A stretch of DNA of 64,000 nucleotides from Trichomonas vaginalis G3. Taxonomy: Eukaryota > Parabasalia > Trichomonadida > Trichomonadidae. The stretch is taken from the NCBI RefSeq assembly GCF_026262505.1, contig NC_067208.1, positions 14,269,962 through 14,333,961 of the forward strand, read 5' to 3'. The translations under genes were made by a program, and so were the position numbers. This document shows positions 48,365 to 59,934 of the stretch, in pieces; the stretch's first letter is position 1, and each line of letters opens with the position of its first letter. The notes under the pieces were generated by a model that saw nothing but the letters and a program-made list of their open reading frames with translations, was not told where the DNA came from and did not search any database.

Positions 48365-49169
48365 TTAATATGCTATTAAAATCATCTCAATAATGAGTCC
48401 ATCCTTTCCATCTTTAGGTAGCACAACATCTTTCATTGAAGAAGGTTCGACAAGTCTTATGTTAAACTTACTGACAAAGTTTGTTATACTATAATGCTTC
48501 GGCGGCGAATACATATAGTTTGAAAGACATAATATAGATTCTTCAGCAAATTCACTTATACTGGATTTTATAACAATGTTCTCACGAGACCAAATACCAC
48601 CAATTGACAATCTTGTAAGCAATCCTGCTAACCTTCTACTGTAAACGTCGATGGTAACATTCCACGAAGGTCATCTATTGACATCGTTGAGTCACTGTAT
48701 TTAAATATTTTCTTAAAGCAATCGTCATTATCTAACCATGCAATAGCTTTGAAGTTTTCATTTGAATATACATCTGCTTCATTAAATGTAAAACCTGACT
48801 TCTTTGCAGAGACGACTTTAAAATCTATTGAGTTTGTTTCAAAATTATATGCTATGGTAACTTCTGAAGGTAATGGATGCCCTTCCGCAGTCAGTTGTTC
48901 TCTCACTACCGTTTGAAGCTTTGTGTTAAAAACTTTCATGTCATCTCCTGTGTCTAGGTTCACATACACAGCAACAGGAAAACTATCTTGCTTCTTGTTT
49001 CATCATTATACCTCAAAACATTAAAGTTCTTCAATAATATTGTTCTTCCTGCTGGAATACTTCGAACTTGTCTGATTTCAATAGCTTTCTCACCTCCTAT
49101 ATACTCTACCCAGTGTCTTGGATATTCATAAGTATACTGACTTTCTTGAATTTTGGTAGGTTTCATCAT
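48365..49169 (-). pseudogene. Jelly-roll-like virion protein of element 3, copy 1, broken
   Basis: The start (YEYPRHWVEYIGGEKAIEIRQVRSI) and end (LPKDGKDGLIIEMILIAY) parallel the proteins at 23701-24561, 30239-31087 and 61672-62529. A minor capsid or vertex protein is likely. About two breaks. Divergent from the packaging ATPase. Confidence 0.55.
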
Positions 49170-49255
49170 AACGTGTTCATAGTATATCTTTATAGTCAGT
49201 TAGACTCGGTGCTATGTTCTGAATATTTCTGACTTGCATTTTTAATGGAGATAAA

Positions 49256-50143
49256 ATGAAGCATTTAATACATGACGTAGATGAAGTCATGAATGAAACT
49301 ACAGACAAACTTAACTCTTCTCTTATTCTTCCTTTCAGCAAAGATTATGAATTCTGTTCAAATGGTGTGTATTTCTATTGTGGAAAGATGGGTTCAGGTA
49401 AGACATTTAACCTCATTCGTCATATACTCATAACAGAGCGTTTAGGAAACGACTCTTACTATGACCAAATCATTATATCAGCAACTTCAGACTCTATGGA
49501 CTCAACAGCGAAAACATTCATGTCAAAAGTTCAAGCCTCTGTCGTTAAAGTTCCAGATAGCGAACTCATTGAATTTCTTCAACGTTACATTCGACGTAAG
49601 AGAAAATATTATGCCATCGTAGAGTTCATACAGTCAGGAATGCAAAAGACTTCTGAGGAGATGGAAAGAATTATTGACAAACACCACTTACGTCAGTACT
49701 CAGGAGTTTACGATATGAAACGACTGACAAACTACATTCTATCAAAACTTTCAAAATACCCCTTCAAAAAATATCCTTCAAACACTCTGCTCGTTTGCGA
49801 CGACTTCGCCGGAAAAGGTTTAGTTTCAAAGCCTGACTCACCATTAGCTAACATCATAACTAAAGTCAGACATTACCATTTAACTGTAGCAATACTTATG
49901 CAAACATGGCGCTTTCTTGCTTTAAACATAAAACGTCTCATAACTGACTTCGTTATCTTTCAAGGTTTCTCACGCTATGATATTGAACTCATATGGAAAC
50001 AGTCAGGTATAACATTACCTTTTGAAGAAATTTGGGAAGCATATAAGTCTCTCATCTCTCCTCGTTCATACCTTGAGATTCATATCATGACTAATACCAT
50101 TAAAGTCAAAAATATTCCATGGGAACGACCAACATTGTTTTAA
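49256..50143 (+). CDS. A32-like DNA-packaging ATPase (element 3), open
   Basis: 295 residues. FYCGKMGSGKTF (Walker A), NTLLVCDDFAGKG (Walker B), then ITKVRHYHLTVAILMQTWRFLALNIKRLITDFVIF. This is the Polinton packaging ATPase of the FtsK/HerA group, which translocates DNA into the capsid. It is homologous to the broken copy at 17572-18443. Its leader is CATTTTTAATGGAGATAAA directly before the ATG. Confidence 0.85.
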   Translation: MKHLIHDVDEVMNETTDKLNSSLILPFSKDYEFCSNGVYFYCGKMGSGKTFNLIRHILITERLGNDSYYDQIIISATSDSMDSTAKTFMSKVQASVVKVPDSELIEFLQRYIRRKRKYYAIVEFIQSGMQKTSEEMERIIDKHHLRQYSGVYDMKRLTNYILSKLSKYPFKKYPSNTLLVCDDFAGKGLVSKPDSPLANIITKVRHYHLTVAILMQTWRFLALNIKRLITDFVIFQGFSRYDIELIWKQSGITLPFEEIWEAYKSLISPRSYLEIHIMTNTIKVKNIPWERPTLF

Positions 50144-50540
50144 AGTTTAACCTTCAATTGACTGATGATAAACAAATTCCATGCATCTCTGTCGCCATTT
50201 CTGTTAATATTTTTGCTGTCATTCATATCATCCACTTCTCCATCCGTTAGCTTTTGAGGATATGTTAGAATAGCTGTTCTTAAATGAAGGCTTCTCACCT
50301 TTGAGAGCATAAACTCTATAACTTTCTGCATACTTTATGTTTGAACCTCCTGAGCCATCATTGACATAAATTTTTATAGGCTTCCACCCTTTGTTCATGT
50401 TCCTGCTTCTTCCCTTAGCTCTTTTGTTCAGTAGTTCTACATCTTTATACACAGCACCTGTCTCAGTGAATTCAACAATATTTTCATTCGTTAGCTTTAC
50501 ATTCAAACCCTTGTCGAGTATATTTTCATTTCATACATAT
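50140..50540 (-). pseudogene. Element 3 protein, unknown, broken
   Basis: Segments such as NENIVEFTETGAVYKDVELL and GWKPIKIYVNDGSGGSNIKY suggest a small beta-rich protein. It ends over the last bases of the ATPase gene on the other strand (stop codons overlapping). Two or so breaks. Confidence 0.4.
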
Positions 50541-50561
50541 AAAAGGTTTTTATTCTATATG

Positions 50562-51176
50562 AAATGAGAAGCAAATCCATCTTAGCTGGTGCCGTTAATG
50601 TTCCAATTGAACCAACATCAAATGTTGACTCACGAACGACAAACAATATTGTCATAAAGAACTATAGTTCAGAGTGTTTGAAAAAAAAGAACCAGAACTT
50701 AAGTCGGTGAATTTAAACACAGCTTCAAACGCTAACGCTACATCAGATGTTAAGTTAGAGTATCCACCACTGGACCAAATTCTTTCAAGAGAAGCCAACG
50801 ACAACCCTTACACAAATGTCAAACAAATCCTTCAGATAACGTAGACCATTACCTTCTTCAGTTATACCAAACAATTTTACTCAAAGACGATAAGAAGCTT
50901 TTGACAAATCTTATAAGTAAGAACCAAATAATTCTAACAAAGGAGGACCTTGAAAATGTTATATCACGAATAACAGGAAAGCAATGTGTCATTGACTATC
51001 TCGACCCTGAAATCGAATGCTGTGGTCAAACTCCACTATTCATGAAAATAGGTAACATCCGCATCATTGAAACACCAGGAACTACAGGAGTTGAGTTTAA
51101 GTATAGATATTCGAACGAGTATACAAAACTTTCAACAGAATATAAACTTTGTTTGAAATATGTTTTAGTAAATTAA
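50562..51176 (+). pseudogene. Cys-Cys domain protein (element 3), homologue of 13969-14548
   Basis: It starts MRSKSILAGAVNVPIEPTSN. The C-terminal ~90 residues have YLDPEIECCGQTPLFMKIGN, matching IEPDVSCCGVSYNVIDKIYV in element 1. Conserved between two diverged elements, hence a genuine gene. Here the N-terminal part is broken about twice. The leader holds ATGAAATG. Confidence 0.6.
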
Positions 51177-51237
51177 AGCAGTCAGGAGGGCTCTTTGAGC
51201 CCATCTTGGCGCTTTGCGCCGTCAGTCAAAAAAATTT
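51177..51237. terminator. Two GC-rich hairpins between convergent genes
   Basis: GGGCTCTTTGAGCCC (51188-51202) and GGCGCTTTGCGCC (51208-51220) fill the 61-bp space between the stop at 51176 and the facing stop at 51238, followed by a run of A. Perfect stems in AT-rich DNA, suited to bidirectional transcript ending. Confidence 0.6.
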
Positions 51238-51480
51238 TCAAGTTAGCAATTTGTAATATCTATCCAAAACTTCTTCAACAGTATCGAACTCATCTTCATA
51301 ATGCAAACCTAATCTTATTGACTTGGTGCAGTTTTCACTAACACAATATTTTTCTGTTCTCTTGACTGACATAACTAACTCATTTGTTTCATCAAACAGC
51401 AACAACCAAAGTTCATGACCTAATACATAACATTCATACTTTATATTTTTAGCTCTGAGTTCTCTTGTAAGCTGTTGCAT
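51238..51480 (-). CDS. Small element 3 protein, unknown
   Basis: 80 residues: MQQLTRELRAKNIKYECYVL, then LWLLLFDETNELVMSVKRTE and an acidic/Tyr end. Its start lies inside the last codons of the upstream gene (40-base overlap). Not recognised. Confidence 0.5.
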   Translation of the reverse strand: MQQLTRELRAKNIKYECYVLGHELWLLLFDETNELVMSVKRTEKYCVSENCTKSIRLGLHYEDEFDTVEEVLDRYYKLLT

Positions 51481-52202
51481 TTAATATTTTCTAAAAAGTC
51501 AACTTCAACAGTCATTCGCACTGGTGCCTTCAGTTCTACAGGCTCTCCTTGAAAGTCAACAAGTCTGAATTGCATGTCTTTCAAATTATGAGGACTAATG
51601 CGAACCCATTTACCTAAATGAGTTGCTATGACAGGAACGTTTGGAATGAACATTGAATTTACTTCATAACAGAAAGATTTATACTCTACTGAACCTTTAC
51701 TATTAACTCCTGAAATGCCTGTGACATTAGCTATTTTAGACTCAATGTATAAACAATTACCATAACATACATATGGAACAGATTTCATCTCAATCGTTTT
51801 GTCAACGCTTTTTAAAGGAAATGTCATATGGTATGTACCCAAAAGAAGTTGTACTCTATGACTCATTCGTGTTATCTTAAACTCCTTCTTGCTACTGAAC
51901 TTCAATGTTCCCTCAGAAGAGAGTTCGACATCTATGTTGTCAATAGTTTCTTCATTTATGAGAGTATCTATGACTCCAGCAATTTTATCTATTCTATACT
52001 CTGCTCTGTTAGGAAATGTTATAACACTTCTTTTGTCATCTATTTCAATCTCTATGAAATCTTTTCATCTGTTATGAAAAGTTGCGATAGTATTGAAGTC
52101 AACAACTCTGAAAGCAAGCGCTTCATTCTGAAGACCTAAGTTTGTTTGTAACTTTACTGTCCCGTATTCGTTTGGGTCTGTACTTTGCAAATAGAACAAC
52201 AT
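51441..52202 (-). pseudogene. Candidate penton/minor capsid protein (element 3), homologue of 14553-15351
   Basis: Beta-rich, with the ending MQFRLVDFQGEPVELKAPVR as in the element 1 copy (INLTLVDANFVPVKLLCPMY), a single-jelly-roll style terminus. Head to head with the collagen-like fibre gene, only 17 bases apart, which supports a penton-fibre partnership. About one break. Confidence 0.55.
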
Positions 52203-52219
52203 TTTATTCTCATTAAAAT
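52203..52219. promoter_or_regulatory. 17-bp bidirectional promoter between penton candidate and fibre
   Basis: TTTATTCTCATTAAAAT lies between opposed ATG codons. It contains TCATTA, which fits the trichomonad initiator consensus TCAYTW, and has the same form as the spacer at 30221-30238. Confidence 0.6.
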
Positions 52220-53266
52220 ATGACTATTGCTGCATATGCGTATGAAACAAATGAAGCAAGAAGAGCACATGAACTAGTAAACGAAAACTCAACTTTAACC
52301 ATTGAAGGCAATGATTTAGTCATTGACAATGGAAAAACTAAAAAAGTCATTGATTTCGATACTTTTAACACGTATGACCCATTCATTACAATAAGTAAAG
52401 TTCCTATCATAAATGATGGAACGGTGCAATATATAAATTCTACAGTAGATGCCTCATTAGTGAAAGTATTAAATGTTCTCATTGAATTGTTAAAGAGCTT
52501 TCGATTTGACGACAACATTAAATGCCTAAAGAATTTAGTCATGAATGAGAAACAAATTCTCGGCGTTGCTGGTAACAGTAATGATGTACACCTTATGACA
52601 TTAGAATATTATAACGAACATAAAGATGAACTGAAAGGAGAGAAGGGTGACACCGGACCTCAAGGACCACAAGGAATACAAGGACCTCAAGGCGAAAACG
52701 GTTTGGATGGTGAAGATGGAAAGGATGGAAAAACTGCTAAATCATGGATATGGAACCTTATAAATACTGGTTTAACAGCTGCTTCATATGGAGTTCTTCA
52801 ATACCAAATCGGAAAGATATGGGCGGTACTTGGTGAAGAAGTTTTAAATGACGTTAAAAATGCTTTGAACTTCATTTCAAATGGTTCGGATACTATTAAA
52901 ACTTTATCTGGTTGGATGCAAGAAACAAGGAGTCAAATAGATACTGTAAGACGTATAGCAAACAATGCACGTACGGGATTGGATACTTTACGAGAAGCAC
53001 AAAATACACTAAAGGAAGCAAATGATATTCTTGGCTCAGTATCAGACATGCATGAAGATTGGTTTAAAGGTATTGACAAATCTTTAAAAAATCACAGTCA
53101 GTCTATTGCTGACTACAAGAAAAGTATAGATTTTTTACATAGTGCTATGGACGTACATGATGGAAGCATAAGGAACTTACTTAATGCTAACAATAACTTA
53201 CCAGGAACTATTAAAGCATTTATAAAGTCCTTTGTAAAACCTGGTGCTCTAACATTTAGTCTTTGA
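52220..53266 (+). CDS. Fibre protein with collagen-like triplets
   Basis: 348 residues, open. After an N-terminal mixed domain, residues ~138-165 are Gly-x-y triplets (GDTGPQGPQGIQGPQGENG, then GLDGEDGKDGK), a short collagen-like trimeric stem. The C-terminal half is coiled coil (TRSQIDTVRRIANNARTGLD). Such collagen stems occur in phage and giant-virus fibres. Overlaps the start of the next fibre gene by four bases. Confidence 0.75.
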   Translation: MTIAAYAYETNEARRAHELVNENSTLTIEGNDLVIDNGKTKKVIDFDTFNTYDPFITISKVPIINDGTVQYINSTVDASLVKVLNVLIELLKSFRFDDNIKCLKNLVMNEKQILGVAGNSNDVHLMTLEYYNEHKDELKGEKGDTGPQGPQGIQGPQGENGLDGEDGKDGKTAKSWIWNLINTGLTAASYGVLQYQIGKIWAVLGEEVLNDVKNALNFISNGSDTIKTLSGWMQETRSQIDTVRRIANNARTGLDTLREAQNTLKEANDILGSVSDMHEDWFKGIDKSLKNHSQSIADYKKSIDFLHSAMDVHDGSIRNLLNANNNLPGTIKAFIKSFVKPGALTFSL

Positions 53267-54812
53267 GAGCAAGAGCATTGAAGTCAAGAGATGCAGAAAC
53301 TCCAACAGAACCTACAGAAGGAACTAAAACAACAGAAACTCCAGAAGAACCACCAAAACCAACAGCTAATGAAATATTGTTCGAATATTTTCCAAGGTAC
53401 TCTGTTCTCATTGCATACATTCAAGAAATACTTAAGAAAGCAGACTTGACTTTAGGAGATGATGAAAGTTCTGTATATCTTTCGTTCCAGTTTCAAATAG
53501 CAGAACTTTTGAGACAGATATGCTTAATGTATGACAACATCTCTGATTTCACAAGATATGATGACGACCATGACCCCGAACACGGTGAAGAAGAAGTTTT
53601 ACAAACATCCATTAAGACAGGAAAGGTTTTAACTCAAAGTCTCATTATTGACACCAAAGATGGCGAAGTGGACGTTCTTCAAGAGCTGAAGAAAAATACT
53701 TCTTCGGGAGGTGGTGGTAGGCATGAACTTGAAATAAATGAGATAGAAGAGAAATTAGCCGAAAAAGCAGATAAAAACCATGTTCATTATATAACTTCAG
53801 ACGAACAGATTATAACGGACTACCATGGATATTTAACACAGGATGAAGAAGTGAAGACGAAAGATGTTAATGAAAGAAGATATAAATTCATTCGTGCTAA
53901 AGGTTATGACATAGGCTGTACTGTACAGTATGATGTAGCTAAAGCACCAGAAGCATTTGGTTATACTGGTGAAATTTATGCTTCATACTTCTTTGTTAAC
54001 GGTGTATTAGTTGAACCAAGATTTACATTGAGAGTTAAGGCAAAAATAACTTTTGAAGATGCTATTAAAAGTAAAGCTGACAAAGATGAACTTGACGCAA
54101 TGAACAAAGTTTTGAAATCTCATAAACACAATATCTCCGATATAAATGAACTTCAAGCTACATTAGACAGTAAAGCCGACAAGAACCATACACATGAATC
54201 CTTCACTACTGTTAGAGCAGACGACATAATATTGAACTATACCCTTGGTTCAAGTGCACCTTTAGAGAATCCAAGTACAAGCGTAAAAGATACACTAAAC
54301 TCCTTAAATAACAAATGTATGAATATCGAAGGTCATGTCAGAAACTTTGAAACACATGAACTACCAGCAATGTTAGATAAGAAAGCAGATAAAGAACATA
54401 CACATAACTCCTTCTCAACTGTTGCTATAGAAAGTATTGAAGGAACGGTTGGCGGAACTGGTGGGGATGCATTATATTATAAACTCCTAACTTTCCACAA
54501 GGTTTAACATCGAATGAAAACATAACAACGAAGAAAAAAATTAGCTGTAAAAATGTTTATGTCATGGGTGATGAAAATAATGTTAAATTCACTGCTCAAG
54601 ATTTATATGATAAGAAAGCAGACAAAACAGAGCTTCAAACATTAAAGACTGAAATACTTCAAACATTATATCCTGTTGGTTCTATTTATACGTCAATGAA
54701 TTCAACAAATCCGGCAACAGTTCTGGGTTTTGGTACATGGAAGCAGATTGTAGACAAATTCTTATATGTACTAATAATTTCCAAAACAAGCCGGTGGTTC
54801 AAGAAAAATTAA
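53263..54812 (+). pseudogene. Phage-tail-like fibre protein (element 3), broken
   Basis: A long shaft with repeats of the form ADKNHTH (AEKADKNHVHYIT, DSKADKNHTHESF, DKKADKEHTHNSF), as in phage tail fibres, and a C-terminal domain LYPVGSIYTSMNSTNPATVLG, GFGTWKQIVDKFLY. Clearly homologous to 29043-30220, and likely the receptor-binding fibre. Broken two or more times near the end. It follows the collagen-like gene on the same strand. Confidence 0.72.
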
Positions 54813-55560
54813 GTGACGCAAACGTTCTATACTTCACAAGAGTTAGGCAGTAGTTTTGAAACAAAAGAGCTTTCTTCCGCTGAAGTGCAACGATACTACA
54901 TAATTATTATGTCATAAAGAACTTCTAACATTGACTTACTTCAGTATTGCTTTAAATCTTCTCCGAACAGAAAGAATATTAGAGAAGGGTGAACAAATGT
55001 GAAATATTATCTGCTTCATCTCTTTTTGCAGACATAACGAACCAAAGATGTTACTACAAGAAAATTTTCTTACACAAAGGTTGAAGAAGCTGTCTATTGA
55101 CATTGACGAGGGAAAGTGAATGCGTTGAAGAAATAGACCTCTGAAGCCTTATTTAAGCAATAATATAATATTTTTGAATAACTGATGGTGTCCTACGTCA
55201 CCATGTCACCCAGGTTAATTAACTTCTCTTTAAAAATTGATGACAACAGACTATTTTATCGACAACACAGCAGGATTAATGTGCAAAAATGAAATGTTAT
55301 CCGCATTTCATGTTATCCGGCTTAATGTTATTCGTTAATGTGTATCAGTGTCGAACATAATGTGACGTTAGGATCATGACTTCTTCGTAAATGAGCTGTA
55401 AATATAGCACAAAAATATATTTAGGTGATCGAGGTGAGATCTCACCCGTTTTTTCACGCTCTTTTTTTCACCTTCATTCTCTTTCGTTAATGTTGTCGTG
55501 ACTTCATCATAATGTTGTCGTGATATTCATTCTTCTCTTTGAAGTTATCGAAATATTCTG
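54813..55560. other. Degraded stretch with one palindrome unit
   Basis: No open gene. Contains AGGTGAGATCTCACCC near 55430 with following TTTTTTCACG half-sites, the same palindrome family, next to the KilA-N remnant. Confidence 0.5.
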
Positions 55561-56430
55561 TATTTTTTCCGCTTCAGTAATTTAAGTCCTTACTTTGAAT
55601 GGTAATATTGTGCAACTTTGATGTCCATAGTGTGTTTTAGGAAGAGTAATTTTTGGAACAATTTCCTTTAATTTTGCTCATATCGTGTCATTTGAATGGG
55701 TAAGTTTTTCACGATAGAACCAGCTTCTCTGTCAGAATTCTATATATCTTAGCTAAGTCATAAAAGCTCTTGCTTGTTCTTCTGACTAATGCTAACATAA
55801 CCTCATCTTTATCTTCTTCTTTCTCCAATTCTTCAGCTATATTATCACTATACTATAACTCTTTTTCCTCTTCCATTATGGTACTCGAACGCGGTATTCT
55901 TTTCTGTATGCTTTTGTTCTTTGGAATTCAATGACTTCATTTGTTGCTTGAACGTTTTCTTTTCCATCTCTCCAACGTTTCTGCTTTATTATAGTTTCAA
56001 TCTAACTATCATGAAATATAACAAGCCATAACGAGGTGAAGCCCATATTGCCTACAGCGTTTACTAAGGTCATGAAACATAATAACTTTTCAAACCAGGA
56101 GCGCCAAAATTCTTGCGCATTATTCATACGGAATCTTCTTCTCTCAGATCTTTCCGAGCCCCAGGGAAATCAATATGTAGGAAATTCTTCTAAAAAGCTT
56201 CCTTTTGATCTGTTGGCTTTTCAAACCCAATGATATGATGCTTTGCTAGAACGAAGAGTCAATCTCATTATACTTTGCATTTGGTTACATGTCCATCTTT
56301 GCACTGAACGAATGAACGTAACTGTTTGTTATACTGTATGTAACTCGTCTATTCTTCATATAGCTTCCATGCGATCTATAAGTGCTGTTTGTTGGTTCTG
56401 ATGACGTTGTCATTACTGTCTTTACATACA
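55561..56430 (-). pseudogene. KilA-N gene remnant (element 3)
   Basis: DNA similarity by eye to the KilA-N gene at 18459-19265 along its length (for example the stretches encoding the linker and the C-terminal domain). Very many small differences in length. The order KilA-N, palindrome, unknown gene is the same as in element 1. Confidence 0.7.
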
Positions 56431-56479
56431 AGAAAGTAAAAAAATAAATAAAAGATAAAACTAACTTTATTTTTCTGAC

Positions 56480-57150
56480 TTCACCAAAAAAGACCAAAGA
56501 ATAAACGTTTACATGTATTTTTTCAGCCAATATCGTCAAAATAATTTTATAGCTTTATTCTATCTCATCTTACTTCAAACAGTTTCTTTTTACTTTCTGT
56601 CGCTGGAGCAACCATACATTTTCTCAAAAACTTCAAGCATTTCGTTTCAAGCAGCTCTCAATCATTACAAACACAACCTTGACTCTATTGACTGTACTGC
56701 ATAATCTTTGAGTTATATTATATGTCCTTCCTATCTTATATCTTTTTTGTGTTGAAAGTCCTTCGGTTTCTGAACGATGTAAAGTATAAGCCTTCACTTG
56801 CAACGTTCGTATGAATGAACATATAGTTATGAGTTATATCCAACAACTGGGTCTAACCATAACAAAACTATTGGTATAAGCATTTTGTTCTATAAGATAT
56901 GCTCTTGTTCCATGAAGTGCTACTCGATATCATAGCTCAGGATTTCTTGTCAAAATTTTCTGAGTTGAAGCATTTCTAACCCAGTCGTTTGTTTTCTTTC
57001 CAGATGGAGATATAATGTCTGACAAAGAATATTTTGTTTGTATTTTCTTTGAGTATTACGTTTAAATCACCTATTCTAACGCACTTTTGGTGTCATTGTC
57101 TATCTTTCTAACTGTTTCAAAGCTCAATGTTTGTCATACTGTCTCTTACA
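56480..57150 (-). pseudogene. Remnant of another DNA-binding-type gene, possibly BRO/KilA-N-like
   Basis: Pieces on the minus strand such as VGDLNVILKENTNKIFFVRHY have the look of a Bro-N or KilA-N-associated domain. Weak evidence and heavily broken. Confidence 0.25.
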
Positions 57151-57309
57151 TACAATAAAAAAATAAATTAAAAATACAAATTAGCGTTATTTTTCTAAAC
57201 TAATGAAATTCATTATTTTTGTGCTGAATTCAATAAAATAATTTGTTAGGTGATAAGAGTGGTTAGTTTTGTCACCTAATGTTTTCACCTCTTTTTTTCA
57301 CCCTCTTTG

Positions 57310-58240
57310 TTTTCACAAGCGTTTTACATGAATTGTACGATGTATATTTGAAATCCTAAACAATTTCGTAGCTTCAATTTCTTCTTTTAGTACACGAATG
57401 TTTAATCATACCGAAAGTTCTCTTTATATTTCTATGACGGTCAGACAGAAGGAAATGCTTCTGCAGTTGGAGAGTTTTTGTTCAGTAAATGTCAACATAT
57501 CCATTTATTTCCTGCTGGCTTTTCTGCTTCTTTCTTTAAGTCTGCACTAGTTCGTTTCGCATTCTTTCTATCTCTTGACTGATGTAGATTATAGTTTCTT
57601 ATTGCTGCTTTACATTTTGAACATTGCGGCGATTCATTTTTGCGTTATATCATTGAAATAAAACCAGCTAGAACAACTAAGGCGTCAATGGTTTCTTTAA
57701 CTCAAAAGCTGCTGGTTTTAACTGTTCATCAATACCTTACCTCTTCTATCTTTATCTCTTATTTCCCAAACACATTTTGCAACTAATGAAAAAAGTTATC
57801 GTATGTCTTAAACTCCACCGATTATATATTCAGAAATATTTTTATAAACGCATGTCGCAATCTTTGTCCATACTTTATGGTTGCATATGATATCCTAAAA
57901 TCAATTACTTTTTACGGTATGAATTTCTTTATTTCTACTGAGTCAGTTGGTTTCACTTCTATTTTGTTTCGAGAATTCAGGAATAGTTAGTTTTTGCTGT
58001 TGGATTTCAGGCAATTTGGGGTAAATGGTCAATAATGTCCTGTATTTCATAAAGATACATGTTCATTTGTTTCATCTTTTCGCACTACAGTCTAGAATTA
58101 CTTGTAAAATTCTTTCTTTATCTTCTGGATTCTTTCGCAAATATATGAAGAAGGAATAAAGCTTTTCATCTCTTACCAACATTGACGAGGATTCATGATA
58201 GCGAGTTTGGTGCTGTATTGTTTGAATTTTGTGTCCATTG
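57310..58240 (-). pseudogene. Remnant of the gene homologous to 20344-21279
   Basis: Nucleotide similarity to the unknown gene of element 1 (for example TTGCTGCTTTACATTTTGAACATTGCGG encodes the Cys-x2-Cys pair in both). Heavily broken. Its conservation next to KilA-N supports a functional link. Confidence 0.65.
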
Positions 58241-58364
58241 TTGAAATCATATCTTTACAAAATAAAAAAAATAAATAAAAATAAAACTAACTATTTCTAT
58301 CTTAAGGAAATTCATGAAAATTCACGAGAAAGCAAAAAGCAATCTGAGCCGCTAAGCGGTGAGG

Positions 58365-58435
58365 GTGAAAAAACAGGTGAAAAAAAATCTCACCTCTTCA
58401 CCTAAAATATATTTTGGTGTAAATTTATTTAAAAT
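58365..58435. repeat. Diverged palindrome unit with GC hairpin
   Basis: CCGCTAAGCGG (58349-58359), then GGTGAAAAAACAGGTGAAAAAAA and TCTCACCTCTTCACCTAAAA, a decayed copy of the AGATCT unit in the orientation of the right array of element 1. Confidence 0.5.
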
Positions 58436-58439
58436 AGAA

Positions 58440-59639
58440 TGGTACCATTAATAATACATGAGCTGTTCTCATTCATGTCTTGATTGTACATCTAATGGAA
58501 AAAGTTTTAGAAGAATTTTCTTATTCTTTCTTGGCTTATTTTTGTCTTTCCATACTCCGGCTTCTAATGGTCCCAGATGTGTTCGGCTTCGACCTCTCTC
58601 AAGTTCTTAGATGGTATAACAATCTCAACGCCTCTTCATATCTTACTTATAATGTTCATCGTTTATGTTGTAACCAAGTATTTCAATAACACTCCTCGCT
58701 TTGCTTCGTCAATGGTTTCAGCAAGTTTGCATTACTATTTCAACTAATTTTATGACGAGGATAAAACGAATTAGAGTCGTCGCGCAGCTTTTATAAGAAT
58801 CCATTACCTTGCGCGTAGAGTCTACGATATAATAGTTTCTACTTAACCTTAAACGTTTCTTTGTGCAACGTGTTTCGTCGTCAAGAACTACACGAACTTT
58901 TGTTTACAGGAATGGGGTAAATTGTGTTTTGAATTTCTGATATTTTGTGTTGACTTCGTTTCTTTTGTATATACTTTTTCTTCTTGTTGTTGTTCATTGA
59001 ATTTGGTGTATGTCCTGTTGCTAGAATGTGTTGAGGAATTATATACTTCGAGAAAATGTTTCATTGTTTCTTCGGTAAAGTCTCGCTCTTGATTAAATCT
59101 CCTGAGAGTCTTATGAAGCGTTTATGATGCCGAGTATGTTATGGTATGCGTCTTCAGTATAGTGTAGTGAGTTATTGTTATGCTTAATGAGAAAATCTGT
59201 GATTTCATTGCCTGAGGTATGCACGTGTCTTGGTCTGATGTTAAAGTACTTGGGCTATGTTCTGCTACAAACTTTTGTAAAACTCTTTAACACTTCACGA
59301 GTTCCTTTATCCTCATTGGATATGCATATGTTTTGCGAGTGTAACATTAATGAACGATGAGGAATGGTTTATGTCCTCCTTTTCTGCTTTGAACGAGAGT
59401 GTCAAATTGGTATGCGTCAGGAGTGTTGGGTAATTGGTAAAAAGTATGTCGTAAGGGTTTATTTTTTTTGATGTACAACATTTTTGTCAAAGAACCTTTT
59501 CACTTCGAGCTCTGTTAGTAATCCCCAACTCTTTGCAGCTTCATTGAATTTCTTAAATGACCTTCACGGTGATGATTCGAATACTTCTTTCAAGCTCATT
59601 TATGTAAAGTTATATAGATTTTATTTCTAGCTCAAGCGC
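58440..59639 (-). pseudogene. Degraded minus-strand gene(s), unknown
   Basis: No long open frame. Minus-strand pieces such as RPRHVHTSGNEITDFLIKH resemble the H-x-G-N-E-x-x-D end of RNase H domains, but the evidence is thin. Another piece (VIPSKNLREVEAEHIWDH) is unassigned. Sequence quality may be reduced here. Confidence 0.3.
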
Positions 59640-59934
59640 CTTCTTGCAACGCGCGGTAACCATGCGAATACAGTCATAAATGGTGGCATATAATCTGCAC
59701 CCGAGCCTGTTGGATTTTGTTGTGAAAGTATGGACATGATTTCCTCCGGTTCAGTTTGTCGAAAAGTCTTTTTTTCGCTGAATTGTTATAAGATGGAGAT
59801 AAAACGTCATTGCCAGCTTCTAACTCTGAGTTGTATAATGGGTGGTCTCTTATATGAGTGTCTTAATGGTCGCCAGAAAAGTTTGTCGTTCCTGTATGAG
59901 TGTGCGGAGTGTTTGTGTTCTTTAATGTTTCTTT
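59640..59934 (-). pseudogene. Fibre C-terminal remnant ending at the assembly gap
   Basis: Minus-strand pieces NTPHTHTGTTNFSGDH and DYMPPFMTVFAW match the end of phage-like fibres (compare MPPYMTVYAW at the end of the element 1 fibre). The upstream part falls in the gap. Confidence 0.6.
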
